This document shows positions 1 to 7,657 of a DNA stretch of 30,755 nt, in pieces; positions within the stretch are counted from its first letter, which is position 1, and every line of letters starts with the position of its first letter. The translations under genes were made by a program, and so were the position numbers. Origin of the DNA: UBA2330 sp049293015. GTDB lineage: Bacteria > Bacteroidota > Ignavibacteria > Tepidaquicellales > Tepidaquicellaceae. The notes below the pieces were generated by a model. That model was not told the DNA's origin and searched no databases. It saw nothing but the letters and a program-made list of their open reading frames with translations. The DNA lies in NCBI GenBank assembly GCA_049293015.1, contig JBATSB010000045.1:1-30755 (forward strand). The letters are read 5' to 3'.

Positions 1-110
1 TTGAGATTAGCTTCTTCTATTGATAGTAGTGAGCCCCATAAGTCAATCAGCAAAAAAAGAGATTTTTTTTGTAATGGGTGAGGAATATACTTGACTTATT
101 TGTTTATAGA
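1..110. other. Intergenic, no feature recognised
   Basis: This is the far end of the 629-bp stretch beyond the last gene of the cluster. It is AT-rich and has no convincing reading frame, RNA gene or hairpin. A short string TGAGATTAG at 2-10 recurs at 382-390, but nine bases in AT-rich DNA is weak evidence of a repeat. The inverted-repeat units that fill the rest of the gap begin at 111. Confidence 0.5.
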
Positions 111-189
111 TGTTGGTGTTTCAAAAAGTTTGAATGCTGTTCTTGAATTTAATTTATCAATATCACAAACTTTTTGGTCACCAACAACA
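111..189. repeat. Inverted-repeat unit A
   Basis: First of three related units. The left arm (111-132) reads TGTTGGTGTTTCAAAAAGTT plus TG. The right arm (166-189) is its near reverse complement, ending ACCAACAACA. The inner stem (CAAAAAGTTTG with CAAACTTTTTG) pairs perfectly over 11 bp around a 33-nt centre. An outer GTTGGT/ACCAAC stem is separated from it by a 3-4 nt unpaired bulge. The arms match those of the units at 289-371 and 412-491, whereas the centre does not. Family unknown to me. Confidence 0.8.
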
Positions 190-288
190 TAACTTGCTGT
201 CTAGAAACTCCAGTCATTTATAAAAGGCAACTTGAATTATCACAGGATTAATATTATTTAACTTCGTTCATCGTGCTATAGAACTATG

Positions 289-371
289 GTTGTTGGTGGC
301 CAAAAAGTTTGCAGTGTTATAATATTCAAAATGAGTATTTAAATTCGCAAACTTTTTGAAAAACCAACAAC
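289..371. repeat. Inverted-repeat unit B
   Basis: Second unit. The left arm begins GTTGTTGGTGGCCAAAAAGT (289-308, stem to 312) and the right arm runs 347-371, ending ACCAACAAC. The inner stem pairs 12 bp (301-312 with 347-358) around a 34-nt centre unrelated to that of unit A. The right arm is followed by GGCGCAAAAA, which also follows the right arm of the unit at 412-491. Together they make a 19-bp identical block (363-381 and 483-501). Confidence 0.8.
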
Positions 372-411
372 GGCGCAAAAATGAGATTAGAGTTTCTTGT
401 CAGCAGCTTTT

Positions 412-491
412 GTTGTTGGTGGTCAAAAAGTTTAAGCGAGTAGAGTAGTAAATTCAAGTAGAGCATATTAACTTTTTGAAACACCAACAAC
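412..491. repeat. Inverted-repeat unit C
   Basis: Third unit. The left arm begins GTTGTTGGTGGTCAAAAAGT (412-431). The right arm runs about 470-491 and ends ACACCAACAAC. The inner stem CAAAAAGTT/AACTTTTTG is 9 bp around a 37-nt centre. The outer GTTGTTGGT/ACCAACAAC stem is a perfect 9 bp. It lies directly beyond the second terminator of the cluster. Only the arms and overall length, not the centre, are shared with the other two units. Confidence 0.8.
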
Positions 492-496
492 GGCGC

Positions 497-531
497 AAAA
501 AAAAGTTCAGAACTATTATTTTCTGAACTTT
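497..531 (-). terminator. Rho-independent terminator, second of a tandem pair
   Basis: Read on the minus strand, AAAGTTCAGAA pairs with TTCTGAACTTT (stem 502-512 with 521-531, 8-nt loop). It runs straight into an uninterrupted T tract, the A run at 497-504 on the plus strand. The T tract is only on the minus-strand side, so it ends leftward transcription coming from the polysaccharide genes. It sits about 25 bp beyond the stronger hairpin at 563-602 and would catch read-through. Confidence 0.75.
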
Positions 532-554
532 AGTATAAACAATAAATTTTTCCC

Positions 555-602
555 AAATAAAAAACGCCGGAGTCTCATGTATGTCAGAGAGACTCCGGCG
601 TT
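555..602 (-). terminator. Strong rho-independent terminator at the end of the cluster
   Basis: A perfect 14-bp GC-rich stem, AACGCCGGAGTCTC with GAGACTCCGGCGTT (563-576 with 589-602), encloses a 12-nt loop. On the minus strand it is followed by TTTTTTATTT. It begins 28 bp after the stop codon of the BNR-repeat gene at 630, in DNA that is otherwise very AT-rich. This is the obvious transcription end for the leftward cluster. Confidence 0.92.
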
Positions 603-629
603 GAAATTAATATCTGTATAATTTTACTT

Positions 630-3095
630 TTACTTCAGCAATGTCATTTTCTTAATATCAGTAAATTCACCTGCCTGTATTTTATAAAAATAAACTCCGC
701 TGTTGAAATTTGTGAAGTTTTGATCCACACTGTAATTGCCTGCCGCTTTAAATTCATTGAGCATAACAGCAACTTCCCTTCCTGTAATATCATAGACTTT
801 GATAGTTACAAATCCGCTTTTGGGAATTGAGAAATTAATTACAGTCGAAGGATTAAATGGATTCGGGTAATTTTGCTTTAGTGAATATTCAGCAGGAACT
901 TCTGTGCCGAGAGAAGTGATGCCGACTGTCGTAGTCCATCTTGCTGATTCCACAAGCGGTGCAATTACGCTGATCGTAACTGCTGAGTCATTTCCCGAAC
1001 TGTCAGCACTTGTATATGAACCCACTCCTGTTCCCGTCCATCCTCTGAAATAATAAACTGTTCCACCGTTATTCACAATCCTTGAGCTTATTGCAAATGT
1101 AGCCGATGATCCTGAATCATAAAAAATATTTCCGCCGAAAGTAGTACCTTGAGTAGAAGTGGTTAAAAGTTTATACTGCACTTTATAGTTTGCAGTCAGA
1201 TTCAGATTAGAGCTTAAATTAATTGTCTGAGTAGTATCGCCGCCGTTTGACCAGTTAGTAAATACGTACTGTGTAGAACCGATAGTCCTCGGACTAACTG
1301 CTGTTACATTTACATTTGTACCATTAGGATAAATTAGCTCTTGTGTCTGATTATATGAAGTTCCGTTCACAGTAAAGTTAGCAATGCCCGGTCTGTTAGT
1401 TCCGACTGTCAGCAGTGATGCATTTACAAGAAGAGTCGAAGTTCTCAAATGAACCGGTGGTCCCTGTGAACCAATTCCTCTGATATTGATAACATAACCT
1501 CCGGGAGTTACACTGCCTGAAGTAGTTGCGATAAGTGTAACAGAATCAGGGAAAGTCGAGACTGAATCTTTTCCATTTAAAAATGAAAAAGAAATTGTAC
1601 CTGAGGCAGGTGGTGTTTCCAGTGATGCTGAAAATTTCACACCGCCTACGAAAGGACCATTGACAGCAGGTACTTTGACGACTATTGAAGTATTATCATT
1701 ATTTCCGACATTTGCATAATTTTTATTTACCGTCATCGCATAATCCGGATAATAACCTGTAAAACTACCAAGTTGATTATTTCTTCCGTCCATCCATACT
1801 ACATAAGAAGTATTTCCGATCGCCTGAATTCCAAAATAGTCACCAATATATTTTTCACCGCCGGGCTGATTGACACCCATATTGTTTGGATTGAACTGTG
1901 CATTAGAGATTGGCTTATTGGCTGTAAATGTTGTGCCGCCGTCTGTAGAAACTGTGCCATAAATTTTTGTCAAAAGATTATTCGTTGGGTCTTCTCTGGA
2001 ATCATACCATGCGATATAAAGTCTTCCGGTCTTGCTGTCGACAGAAATTGCCGGCATCCACTGGTCAGTGGTTGTGTTGTCATCATTTACTCTGACAGGT
2101 TGAGACCATGTCACACCAAAATCTGTTGACATGACCATATTAATGTCAGTCACATCCTGTGTACCCGGATTTCTTGCATATACTACATAAACATTTCCTC
2201 TTGAGGCAGTATAGCTGTTATCTGCAGCCATTCTCGGGAAGCCGTCCATTCTGATACAATCTTTAACTGTATTTCTTCCTGCACAGAAAACTCCGCCGGT
2301 AGGATATGATGATGCAACTGTTTGAGGTGAAAAATTCACACCACCGTCAGTCGATCTGTTAACGATTGCAGAGCCGCCATTCAATGCAGCAAAGTAAACA
2401 CTTCCTCCCTGTACATTTCCATTTGGTCCTACAGCAACATAAGCTCCCTGTCCGCCAGAAAAAGTCTGAGGTGCACTCCATGTAGCACCCTGATCTATGC
2501 TTCTTGTGAATCTCATTCCATTTGCACCGAATTGTCTCCAGCATGCATAAATATTATTTGAATAAGGACCGGCTGTCTGATCTGCAGCAACCCATTCCTT
2601 ATCTGAAAGTCCGACATTAGTTGCGTAAACACTGTAAGTAGAAGACCATGTAACACCTTTGTTTGTAGATTTTGAGATACAAACTCCATAAGTTCCGCCA
2701 TTTTGATAAAGCTGTGTGTAGTAAGCATTCCCCAGACTGTCAAATGCCATTACAGGATCACCGATCACAGCAAACCCAGGGAATGTAACATTTATTTTTA
2801 TCCAGTTATATCCGTTCAGAGTATAATAAAAATTATTAATGTTAAAAGCGCAGATGCTGTTCAGTGGGTCTCTCGGATTAGTGGCAATATGCGGTTCACC
2901 AAAATCAACACCGAGATTGAAATTATCAAAACCGTTTACAGTAACAGGAGTACTCAAAGTCCCTGCGGGTGACATTGTCATATTCGGCGGCTGAATAGCA
3001 ATCGAATTCGGTAGATCATTATTTGTTATCTGCGAAAAAGAATTTTTCGTCAGAAAGAAACTAAACATGATCATAAGAATTAGTAATTGTTTCAT
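630..3095 (-). CDS. Secreted BNR/Asp-box repeat protein with type IX sorting domain
   Basis: 821 aa with a Sec signal peptide at about 1-21. Residues ~60-460 are a sialidase-like propeller with at least five Asp-boxes: SKSTNKGVTW (~141), SIDQGATW (~199), STDGGVNF (~248), STDFGVTW (~323) and STDGGTTF (~383). Two divergent InlB-B-type repeats follow (about 562-637 and 638-721, with FTNWSNGGD and FRGWTGTG). Residues 733-821 are a Por/T9SS type A sorting domain with QNYPNPFNPST and a final KKMTLLK. It is therefore probably exported by type IX secretion and fixed to or released from the surface. I see no RIP motif of true sialidases, so glycan binding or cleavage is unproven. It is the last gene before the terminators, 125 bp downstream of the Wzi-like gene. 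It may process or anchor the polysaccharide, or be an unrelated surface protein. Confidence 0.88.
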   Translation of the reverse strand: MKQLLILMIMFSFFLTKNSFSQITNNDLPNSIAIQPPNMTMSPAGTLSTPVTVNGFDNFNLGVDFGEPHIATNPRDPLNSICAFNINNFYYTLNGYNWIKINVTFPGFAVIGDPVMAFDSLGNAYYTQLYQNGGTYGVCISKSTNKGVTWSSTYSVYATNVGLSDKEWVAADQTAGPYSNNIYACWRQFGANGMRFTRSIDQGATWSAPQTFSGGQGAYVAVGPNGNVQGGSVYFAALNGGSAIVNRSTDGGVNFSPQTVASSYPTGGVFCAGRNTVKDCIRMDGFPRMAADNSYTASRGNVYVVYARNPGTQDVTDINMVMSTDFGVTWSQPVRVNDDNTTTDQWMPAISVDSKTGRLYIAWYDSREDPTNNLLTKIYGTVSTDGGTTFTANKPISNAQFNPNNMGVNQPGGEKYIGDYFGIQAIGNTSYVVWMDGRNNQLGSFTGYYPDYAMTVNKNYANVGNNDNTSIVVKVPAVNGPFVGGVKFSASLETPPASGTISFSFLNGKDSVSTFPDSVTLIATTSGSVTPGGYVINIRGIGSQGPPVHLRTSTLLVNASLLTVGTNRPGIANFTVNGTSYNQTQELIYPNGTNVNVTAVSPRTIGSTQYVFTNWSNGGDTTQTINLSSNLNLTANYKVQYKLLTTSTQGTTFGGNIFYDSGSSATFAISSRIVNNGGTVYYFRGWTGTGVGSYTSADSSGNDSAVTISVIAPLVESARWTTTVGITSLGTEVPAEYSLKQNYPNPFNPSTVINFSIPKSGFVTIKVYDITGREVAVMLNEFKAAGNYSVDQNFTNFNSGVYFYKIQAGEFTDIKKMTLLK

Positions 3096-3220
3096 TTATT
3101 GTTTATGATTTTTAAAAAAAAATTATATAAAAATTTATATTGGTAGTATAATCATCTTCAATTTCAATAATCTTTGTACCTGAAAAAAAATACTATATTG
3201 ATGAAAAGTGATTGTATGTT

Positions 3221-4900
3221 TTAGTAATCAATTCGAATAGTAGCAAATCCGTAGTCATCATTAAATTTTACACTTTGATAAATATTATCAATAGCTCTGT
3301 GAACGTAATTGAATTCAATATAAAATTGTCTCAGGAATTCCCACGTAAAATTTGCAGTGATGATACTTCGGTTGATCCTGTTTCCTTTAAGAAACTCGGG
3401 GTCAGAATATGAATAACCTGTGGCATTATTTCTGTTGCCGCCATAGTTTACTAATACCCTACCTGCTGAATCAGTGACAATACCATTTGCTGATCTCTGG
3501 AACTGATACATCAGATTCAAATTAATCCTGTTTGTAAAATCATAATTAAATCTGACAGCTATCTCATCAGAGTTCGGCTCCAGATGATGACCGAGCGGAA
3601 GATCCCAGTTTGTATAAGTTGATTTATTTGACACATGCGAATATACATAAGGCTCAAGTAAAGTATATTCAATTCTCATATCAAGATTAGGAAGTGTGAA
3701 AGCATTTGACCAAAGCCCTCCAAGCTGCCATGCGAACTTATTTGTAACCTGAGCATTATCTTTAAACAAAGTACTGAACTCAAGATCATCTACAAGAAAT
3801 GAACCCTGAAAAGCTAAATTCTTAACCGGCATTACAAAAGCATCAAGTCCGAGTATTGAATTGTTTGCATTATTATCTCCGGTCTGAGAAGCTTTGCTTA
3901 GTTCGGCGGAAGTAAGAAAGCTGATAGGATTTAAAAAAGTAAAACTAAACGGTGAATTTGAAATGATCACACTTTCAAAGAGACCCATTCTGAAATTATT
4001 TCCAAATGATACATCAAGTCTGTGAGTTGCAATATTTTTTGCATCAAGCGGAGTACCGAGTGAATCCCCTCTTATGCTTCCATATAAAAAGGAGTATGTG
4101 ACTGCTTTGTATGCAAGATCGAGTTTAAGAAAATCAAAAGGTACAGTATTATGAGAAAGATATAGTCTGTCAATAAATCCAAAACCCTGATAGACAGGAT
4201 TCCTGCCGACTGTAAGTGCAAGCCAGTTTTCGGCAGTTTGATATCTTAGGTATCCGTCGAAGGTATCAAAATTCTTTTGTTCATATTGAAACTTATACTG
4301 CGCATAAAGTTTTGGGTCTGTATTTCTTGCAAAAGTAACATCAGAAGAATCCCCCCAAAGTTTTTGTCCATTAGAAGCTCTGAGATAATAAGCAACTTTA
4401 TCATACAAAGTACCTCTTACTCTGAATCCGAGTTCACCAAGTCCAATGGAATTTCTCCCGATCGAATCTCCTTTGGAACCTCTCCCTGATAATGAAGCGA
4501 GTCCGTCAAGAAACAATGTAGCATTCGAATCTGAGTATGAATATAAATATTTCTGATAATCATCTGATAAAAAATGATCAGTATTATTAAAAAAAGAAGT
4601 AGATCTTTTCAGCTCACCGGTCAGCTCATATTGAAATTCGACTTTAAAATCAGCTAATATTTTTTTGTCAGTAGAAGAGATTTTATTTGTATTTTCGATA
4701 ATGACTTTAAGATAATCTGCAACAGCACCTCTCGAGATTGGAATCACAGCGGGATTATATCCGGTGATCACTTTCATGGTAAGCATTCTTTCAAGGAAAT
4801 GATAAACGGGGCTGTTTACCTGTACATATTCAACCTGAGCGTCTGAATTTTTTCCAAGGATCAAAATAAAAAAAGTAACAATAAGGAAAAGTTTTTTCAT
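3221..4900 (-). CDS. Wzi-like capsule assembly outer-membrane beta-barrel protein
   Basis: 559 aa with a signal peptide (MKKLFLIVTFFILILG..., cleaved near residue 21). An N-terminal segment has the pattern LERMLTMKVITGYNPAVIPI followed by SRGAVADYL (~37-64). It resembles the short helical/SLH-like start of Bacteroidota Wzi-family proteins. The rest is many alternating amphipathic strands, with LTVGRNPVYQGFG, a GSIRGDSLG turn and a last strand ending in an aromatic residue (FATIRIDY), as expected for an outer-membrane barrel. In enteric bacteria Wzi holds capsular polysaccharide at the cell surface. Its place between the 4,6-dehydratase gene and the secreted BNR protein fits a surface-attachment role. 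The family call rests on pattern and context; another porin-like barrel is the alternative. Confidence 0.72.
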   Translation of the reverse strand: MKKLFLIVTFFILILGKNSDAQVEYVQVNSPVYHFLERMLTMKVITGYNPAVIPISRGAVADYLKVIIENTNKISSTDKKILADFKVEFQYELTGELKRSTSFFNNTDHFLSDDYQKYLYSYSDSNATLFLDGLASLSGRGSKGDSIGRNSIGLGELGFRVRGTLYDKVAYYLRASNGQKLWGDSSDVTFARNTDPKLYAQYKFQYEQKNFDTFDGYLRYQTAENWLALTVGRNPVYQGFGFIDRLYLSHNTVPFDFLKLDLAYKAVTYSFLYGSIRGDSLGTPLDAKNIATHRLDVSFGNNFRMGLFESVIISNSPFSFTFLNPISFLTSAELSKASQTGDNNANNSILGLDAFVMPVKNLAFQGSFLVDDLEFSTLFKDNAQVTNKFAWQLGGLWSNAFTLPNLDMRIEYTLLEPYVYSHVSNKSTYTNWDLPLGHHLEPNSDEIAVRFNYDFTNRINLNLMYQFQRSANGIVTDSAGRVLVNYGGNRNNATGYSYSDPEFLKGNRINRSIITANFTWEFLRQFYIEFNYVHRAIDNIYQSVKFNDDYGFATIRIDY

Positions 4901-4963
4901 AAAGAAAAAATAATTTTTTAAATAAACTAAATATTACTGAAATTATTTACAGAAAGAAAAGCG

Positions 4964-6889
4964 TCAGAAAATACTGACATTGGTATGTATTTTTTCATCT
5001 GACATATATTCGGGGACAAGAAGTTTCAGATGATACTTAATGGTATCGCTGCCGTTATCATATCTTTTGGTCAACAGAAGTTCAAGATTTGCTTTGAAAT
5101 TTTCGGGAATAAAATGACTGGCATTAGTTGCAATCAGGATCTTTTCGTGAATTGTTTTTTCGTAGATCTCGCCTGGAATAAACAGTTCTTCAAACAATTT
5201 CTCTCCGGGTCTTAGACCGGTTTCTACTATTTTTATGTCTTTGTCTACTTCATAACCTGAAAGTCTGATTATATCTTTTGCAAGGTCCAGAATCTTTATT
5301 GGTTTACCCATATCAAGAACGAAGATCTCTCCTCCATTACCAATTACAGACGCCTGTAATACCAGTTGAACAGCTTCAGGAATTGTCATAAAATATCTTT
5401 GAATTTCCGGATCTGTAATAGTAACAGGTCCGCCTTCAGCGATCTGTCTTTTAAAAGTAAGAACAACACTTCCTCTGCTGCCGAGTACATTACCGAATCT
5501 GACAGTAGAATAATTTTTCCTGTGCTCTCTTGCCGCATTCAAAACAATCATTTCAGCGACACGTTTGCTGGCACCCATGATGCTCGAAGGATTTACGGCT
5601 TTATCAGTGGATATGAAAACAAAGTGATTTACATTATGTTTTAAAGAAAGATCTATCAGGTTCTGAGTTCCTTTGACATTATTGCTGATAGCTTCACAGG
5701 AGTTAGTTTCCATCATAGGAACGTGTTTATGAGCTGCAGCATGAAATATTACATCGGGTTTAATTTCTTCAAGAAGTTTATCTAATCTGCTGTAAGATCT
5801 GATATTGGCAATAACAGTTGTAATTTTGGTCATCAATTGTTTTCCATTTACGATAGATATTCTTTTCATCAATTCATAATTGATATCAAAAATAGAATTT
5901 TCACCCTGACCAAGAAGTATAATTTCCGTAGGGTTACATTTTATTATCTGTCTGCAAAGTTCACTGCCAATAGATCCACCAGATCCTGTTACAAGTACTT
6001 TTTTACCATTTAGAAAATCTTCTACCTTTTTAATATCAGTTTTCACAGGTTCTCTTCTGAGCAGATCTTCGATCTGAACTTGTCTTATACTTTCTATTCT
6101 GATATTGTCATCGAGCAATTCATAGATACCCGGGATGGTTCTTGTTTGTACACCGGTATTTCTGCATATAGAAACAATATCTCTGATATCAGAACCAAGT
6201 GCAGTTGGCATAGCAATGATTACTTTATTGATATCCATTTTGGTTATGACTTCAGGAATAGAATTCCTTGTACCCATTACAGGAATACCTCTTATCTTCA
6301 GATCTTTTTTCTCAATATCATCATCTACAAAAGCAACAGGATTCAATCCAAGCTGTGGATTTCTCTGCATTTCCTGTACAATAGATGTACCGGATTTTCC
6401 TGACCCGACTACAAGTACACGTTCACCATGATATGAGATCCTTCTTCTTTCATTAAGTCTTTCAAATAGTCTTATACTGAATCTCGCACTTGCAACAAAA
6501 ATAAATTTAAATATCCCATCAAGAATAGGTAAAGACTGCGGCAATCTTTCAAAATTGAACCAGGAAAGATTATAGAATAGAATAAAGATTGCTGTCTCAG
6601 CTAAAATAGCAAAGAAAACTATATAAATAATTTTAGCTAATTCGTCCACACTCGCACTGTTCCAGTATCTTTTGTATAGTCCGAGTTTGTAAAATATAAA
6701 AATGTTTGAGATTAAAAATATTAAAGTCGAGTAAGTAAGAGCATGTAAGTAATAACTGAATTCAATTTGCCCATCTAGCCTGACTGCAAGAGCTAAAAAT
6801 GGACTAATTAATAGGAAAAGAATGTCAAGCACGAGTAAATGCCTGTTTCGGAGTTTTAGGAGCTTTTTATTTAAAAAGTTTTCTAACAT
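4964..6889 (-). CDS. Membrane-bound nucleotide-sugar 4,6-dehydratase, CapD/PglF/WbpM type
   Basis: 641 aa, full length for the large membrane form. Four hydrophobic segments lie in residues 1-140. A first Rossmann domain follows, with VLVVGSGKSG at 158-167. The catalytic SDR domain starts with VTGSGGSIGSE (~300-310). The active-site region STDKAVNPSSIMGASKR (427-443) carries the Thr-Asp-Lys triplet and has Met at the usual Tyr position, as in PglF/WbpM relatives. These enzymes convert UDP-GlcNAc to a 4-keto-6-deoxy sugar. That would feed the DegT aminotransferase at 7658-8872 and the initiating transferase at 7067-7657. A 177-bp spacer with an inverted repeat separates it from the transferase gene. 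Which epimer it makes (retaining or C5-inverting) cannot be told by eye. Confidence 0.93.
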   Translation of the reverse strand: MLENFLNKKLLKLRNRHLLVLDILFLLISPFLALAVRLDGQIEFSYYLHALTYSTLIFLISNIFIFYKLGLYKRYWNSASVDELAKIIYIVFFAILAETAIFILFYNLSWFNFERLPQSLPILDGIFKFIFVASARFSIRLFERLNERRRISYHGERVLVVGSGKSGTSIVQEMQRNPQLGLNPVAFVDDDIEKKDLKIRGIPVMGTRNSIPEVITKMDINKVIIAMPTALGSDIRDIVSICRNTGVQTRTIPGIYELLDDNIRIESIRQVQIEDLLRREPVKTDIKKVEDFLNGKKVLVTGSGGSIGSELCRQIIKCNPTEIILLGQGENSIFDINYELMKRISIVNGKQLMTKITTVIANIRSYSRLDKLLEEIKPDVIFHAAAHKHVPMMETNSCEAISNNVKGTQNLIDLSLKHNVNHFVFISTDKAVNPSSIMGASKRVAEMIVLNAAREHRKNYSTVRFGNVLGSRGSVVLTFKRQIAEGGPVTITDPEIQRYFMTIPEAVQLVLQASVIGNGGEIFVLDMGKPIKILDLAKDIIRLSGYEVDKDIKIVETGLRPGEKLFEELFIPGEIYEKTIHEKILIATNASHFIPENFKANLELLLTKRYDNGSDTIKYHLKLLVPEYMSDEKIHTNVSIF

Positions 6890-6987
6890 AAATTAATTAA
6901 GTCTCTCCATTCAAATAATCTCCTTGGGGGAATTTTCATAAGCTCAAATAAGAACAAACTTATCAGGGGTAACAATTTAGTTTTGAT

Positions 6988-7026
6988 AATCAGTTGGACA
7001 AAGTTAATTAAATCAATCAACTGATT
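6988..7026. promoter_or_regulatory. Inverted repeat in the spacer before the 4,6-dehydratase gene
   Basis: AATCAGTTG (6988-6996) and CAACTGATT (7018-7026) are perfect 9-bp inverted copies separated by 21 bp. They lie in the only sizeable gap (177 bp) between 4964 and 13534. There is no T tract after it on the minus strand, so it is not a standard terminator. It could be an operator for a dimeric regulator or an mRNA hairpin. Chance occurrence in AT-rich DNA is also possible. Confidence 0.3.
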
Positions 7027-7066
7027 CAATTAAATTCTTAATAATAATTTGTAATTAATATAAATA

Positions 7067-7657
7067 TCATATTATTACAGCTTTCAGGGTTTGTATAATT
7101 ATTCTAATGTCTTTGAAAAGAGATCTGTCTGAAATATATTCAAGATTGATCTTTAATTTATCGGGCATTATTTCCTTTGTATACAATCCTTCCGGATCAT
7201 CTGAATCCGCAAGAAGTTCATTTTCATTTCGGTATTTAATAGACGCAAGATCTGTTATGCCCGGTTTTACTTGGAGGACTTTCATCTGCTCTTCATTATA
7301 CATCTCTACATATTTCCTTACTTCAGGTCTGGGTCCAACAAAACTCATTTCTCCTTTCAATACATTGTAAAGCTGAGGAATCTCATCGAGTTTGTATTTC
7401 CTAAGATAGTAGCCTGAAGAAGTTATACGCGGATCTTTATTTCCAACAGTAAGTAATCCTGATCTGTCAGAATCAATTCTCATTGATCTGAATTTGAATA
7501 AACTAAAATCTTTATTTCCCTTTCCCACTCTTTTCTGAATGTAAAAGACTGGACCTTTTGAGTCTGCTTTTATAATGACAGTTATAAGAATTAATAATGG
7601 AGCAAGGAACACTAATCCGGCAATTGAAAAAATAATATCAAATAATCTTTTAACCAA
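7067..7657 (-). CDS. PglC-like initiating sugar-phosphate transferase (small monotopic PGT)
   Basis: 196 aa, the minimal length of the PglC-type phosphoglycosyl transferase. A hydrophobic re-entrant helix (about 7-30) is followed by KFRSM (55-59), the catalytic Asp-Glu pair in KLDEIPQL (D91-E92) and SFVGPRPE (105-112). It transfers a sugar phosphate from UDP-sugar to undecaprenyl phosphate on the inner face of the membrane, starting the repeat unit. The start is unusual. The only possible one is TTG at 7655-7657, directly abutting the TAA stop of the aminotransferase gene (TAA-TTG). The next Met is residue 59, inside the conserved core. That arrangement suggests translational coupling. The acceptor sugar is probably an amino-dideoxy-HexNAc, given the dehydratase and aminotransferase beside it. 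Confidence 0.93.
   Translation of the reverse strand: MVKRLFDIIFSIAGLVFLAPLLILITVIIKADSKGPVFYIQKRVGKGNKDFSLFKFRSMRIDSDRSGLLTVGNKDPRITSSGYYLRKYKLDEIPQLYNVLKGEMSFVGPRPEVRKYVEMYNEEQMKVLQVKPGITDLASIKYRNENELLADSDDPEGLYTKEIMPDKLKINLEYISDRSLFKDIRIIIQTLKAVII

Noticed and set aside
111..491. A CRISPR array or integron attC array in the repeat region
   Set aside because: The repeats are paired inverted arms, not direct repeats with uniform spacers. The ends read GTTGTTGG...CCAACAAC and do not fit the RYYYAAC/GTTRRRY core of attC sites. No cas or integrase gene is present.
1773..2129. Plus-strand open frames lying opposite the large minus-strand genes
   Set aside because: They overlap strongly supported genes, show no recognisable motifs, and have compositions expected from antisense frames of AT-rich coding DNA. 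All such frames elsewhere in the window were dropped for the same reason.
630..3095. A true sialidase
   Set aside because: Asp-boxes are clear, but no RIP motif or catalytic arginine triad could be recognised. Asp-box propellers occur in many non-sialidases.
6955..6962. A Bacteroidota-type promoter -7 element TAAGTTTG on the minus strand before the 4,6-dehydratase gene
   Set aside because: It matches TAnnTTTG and lies about 65 bp before the start codon. However, no TTG -33 element is found at the expected distance, and a single 5-base match is expected by chance.
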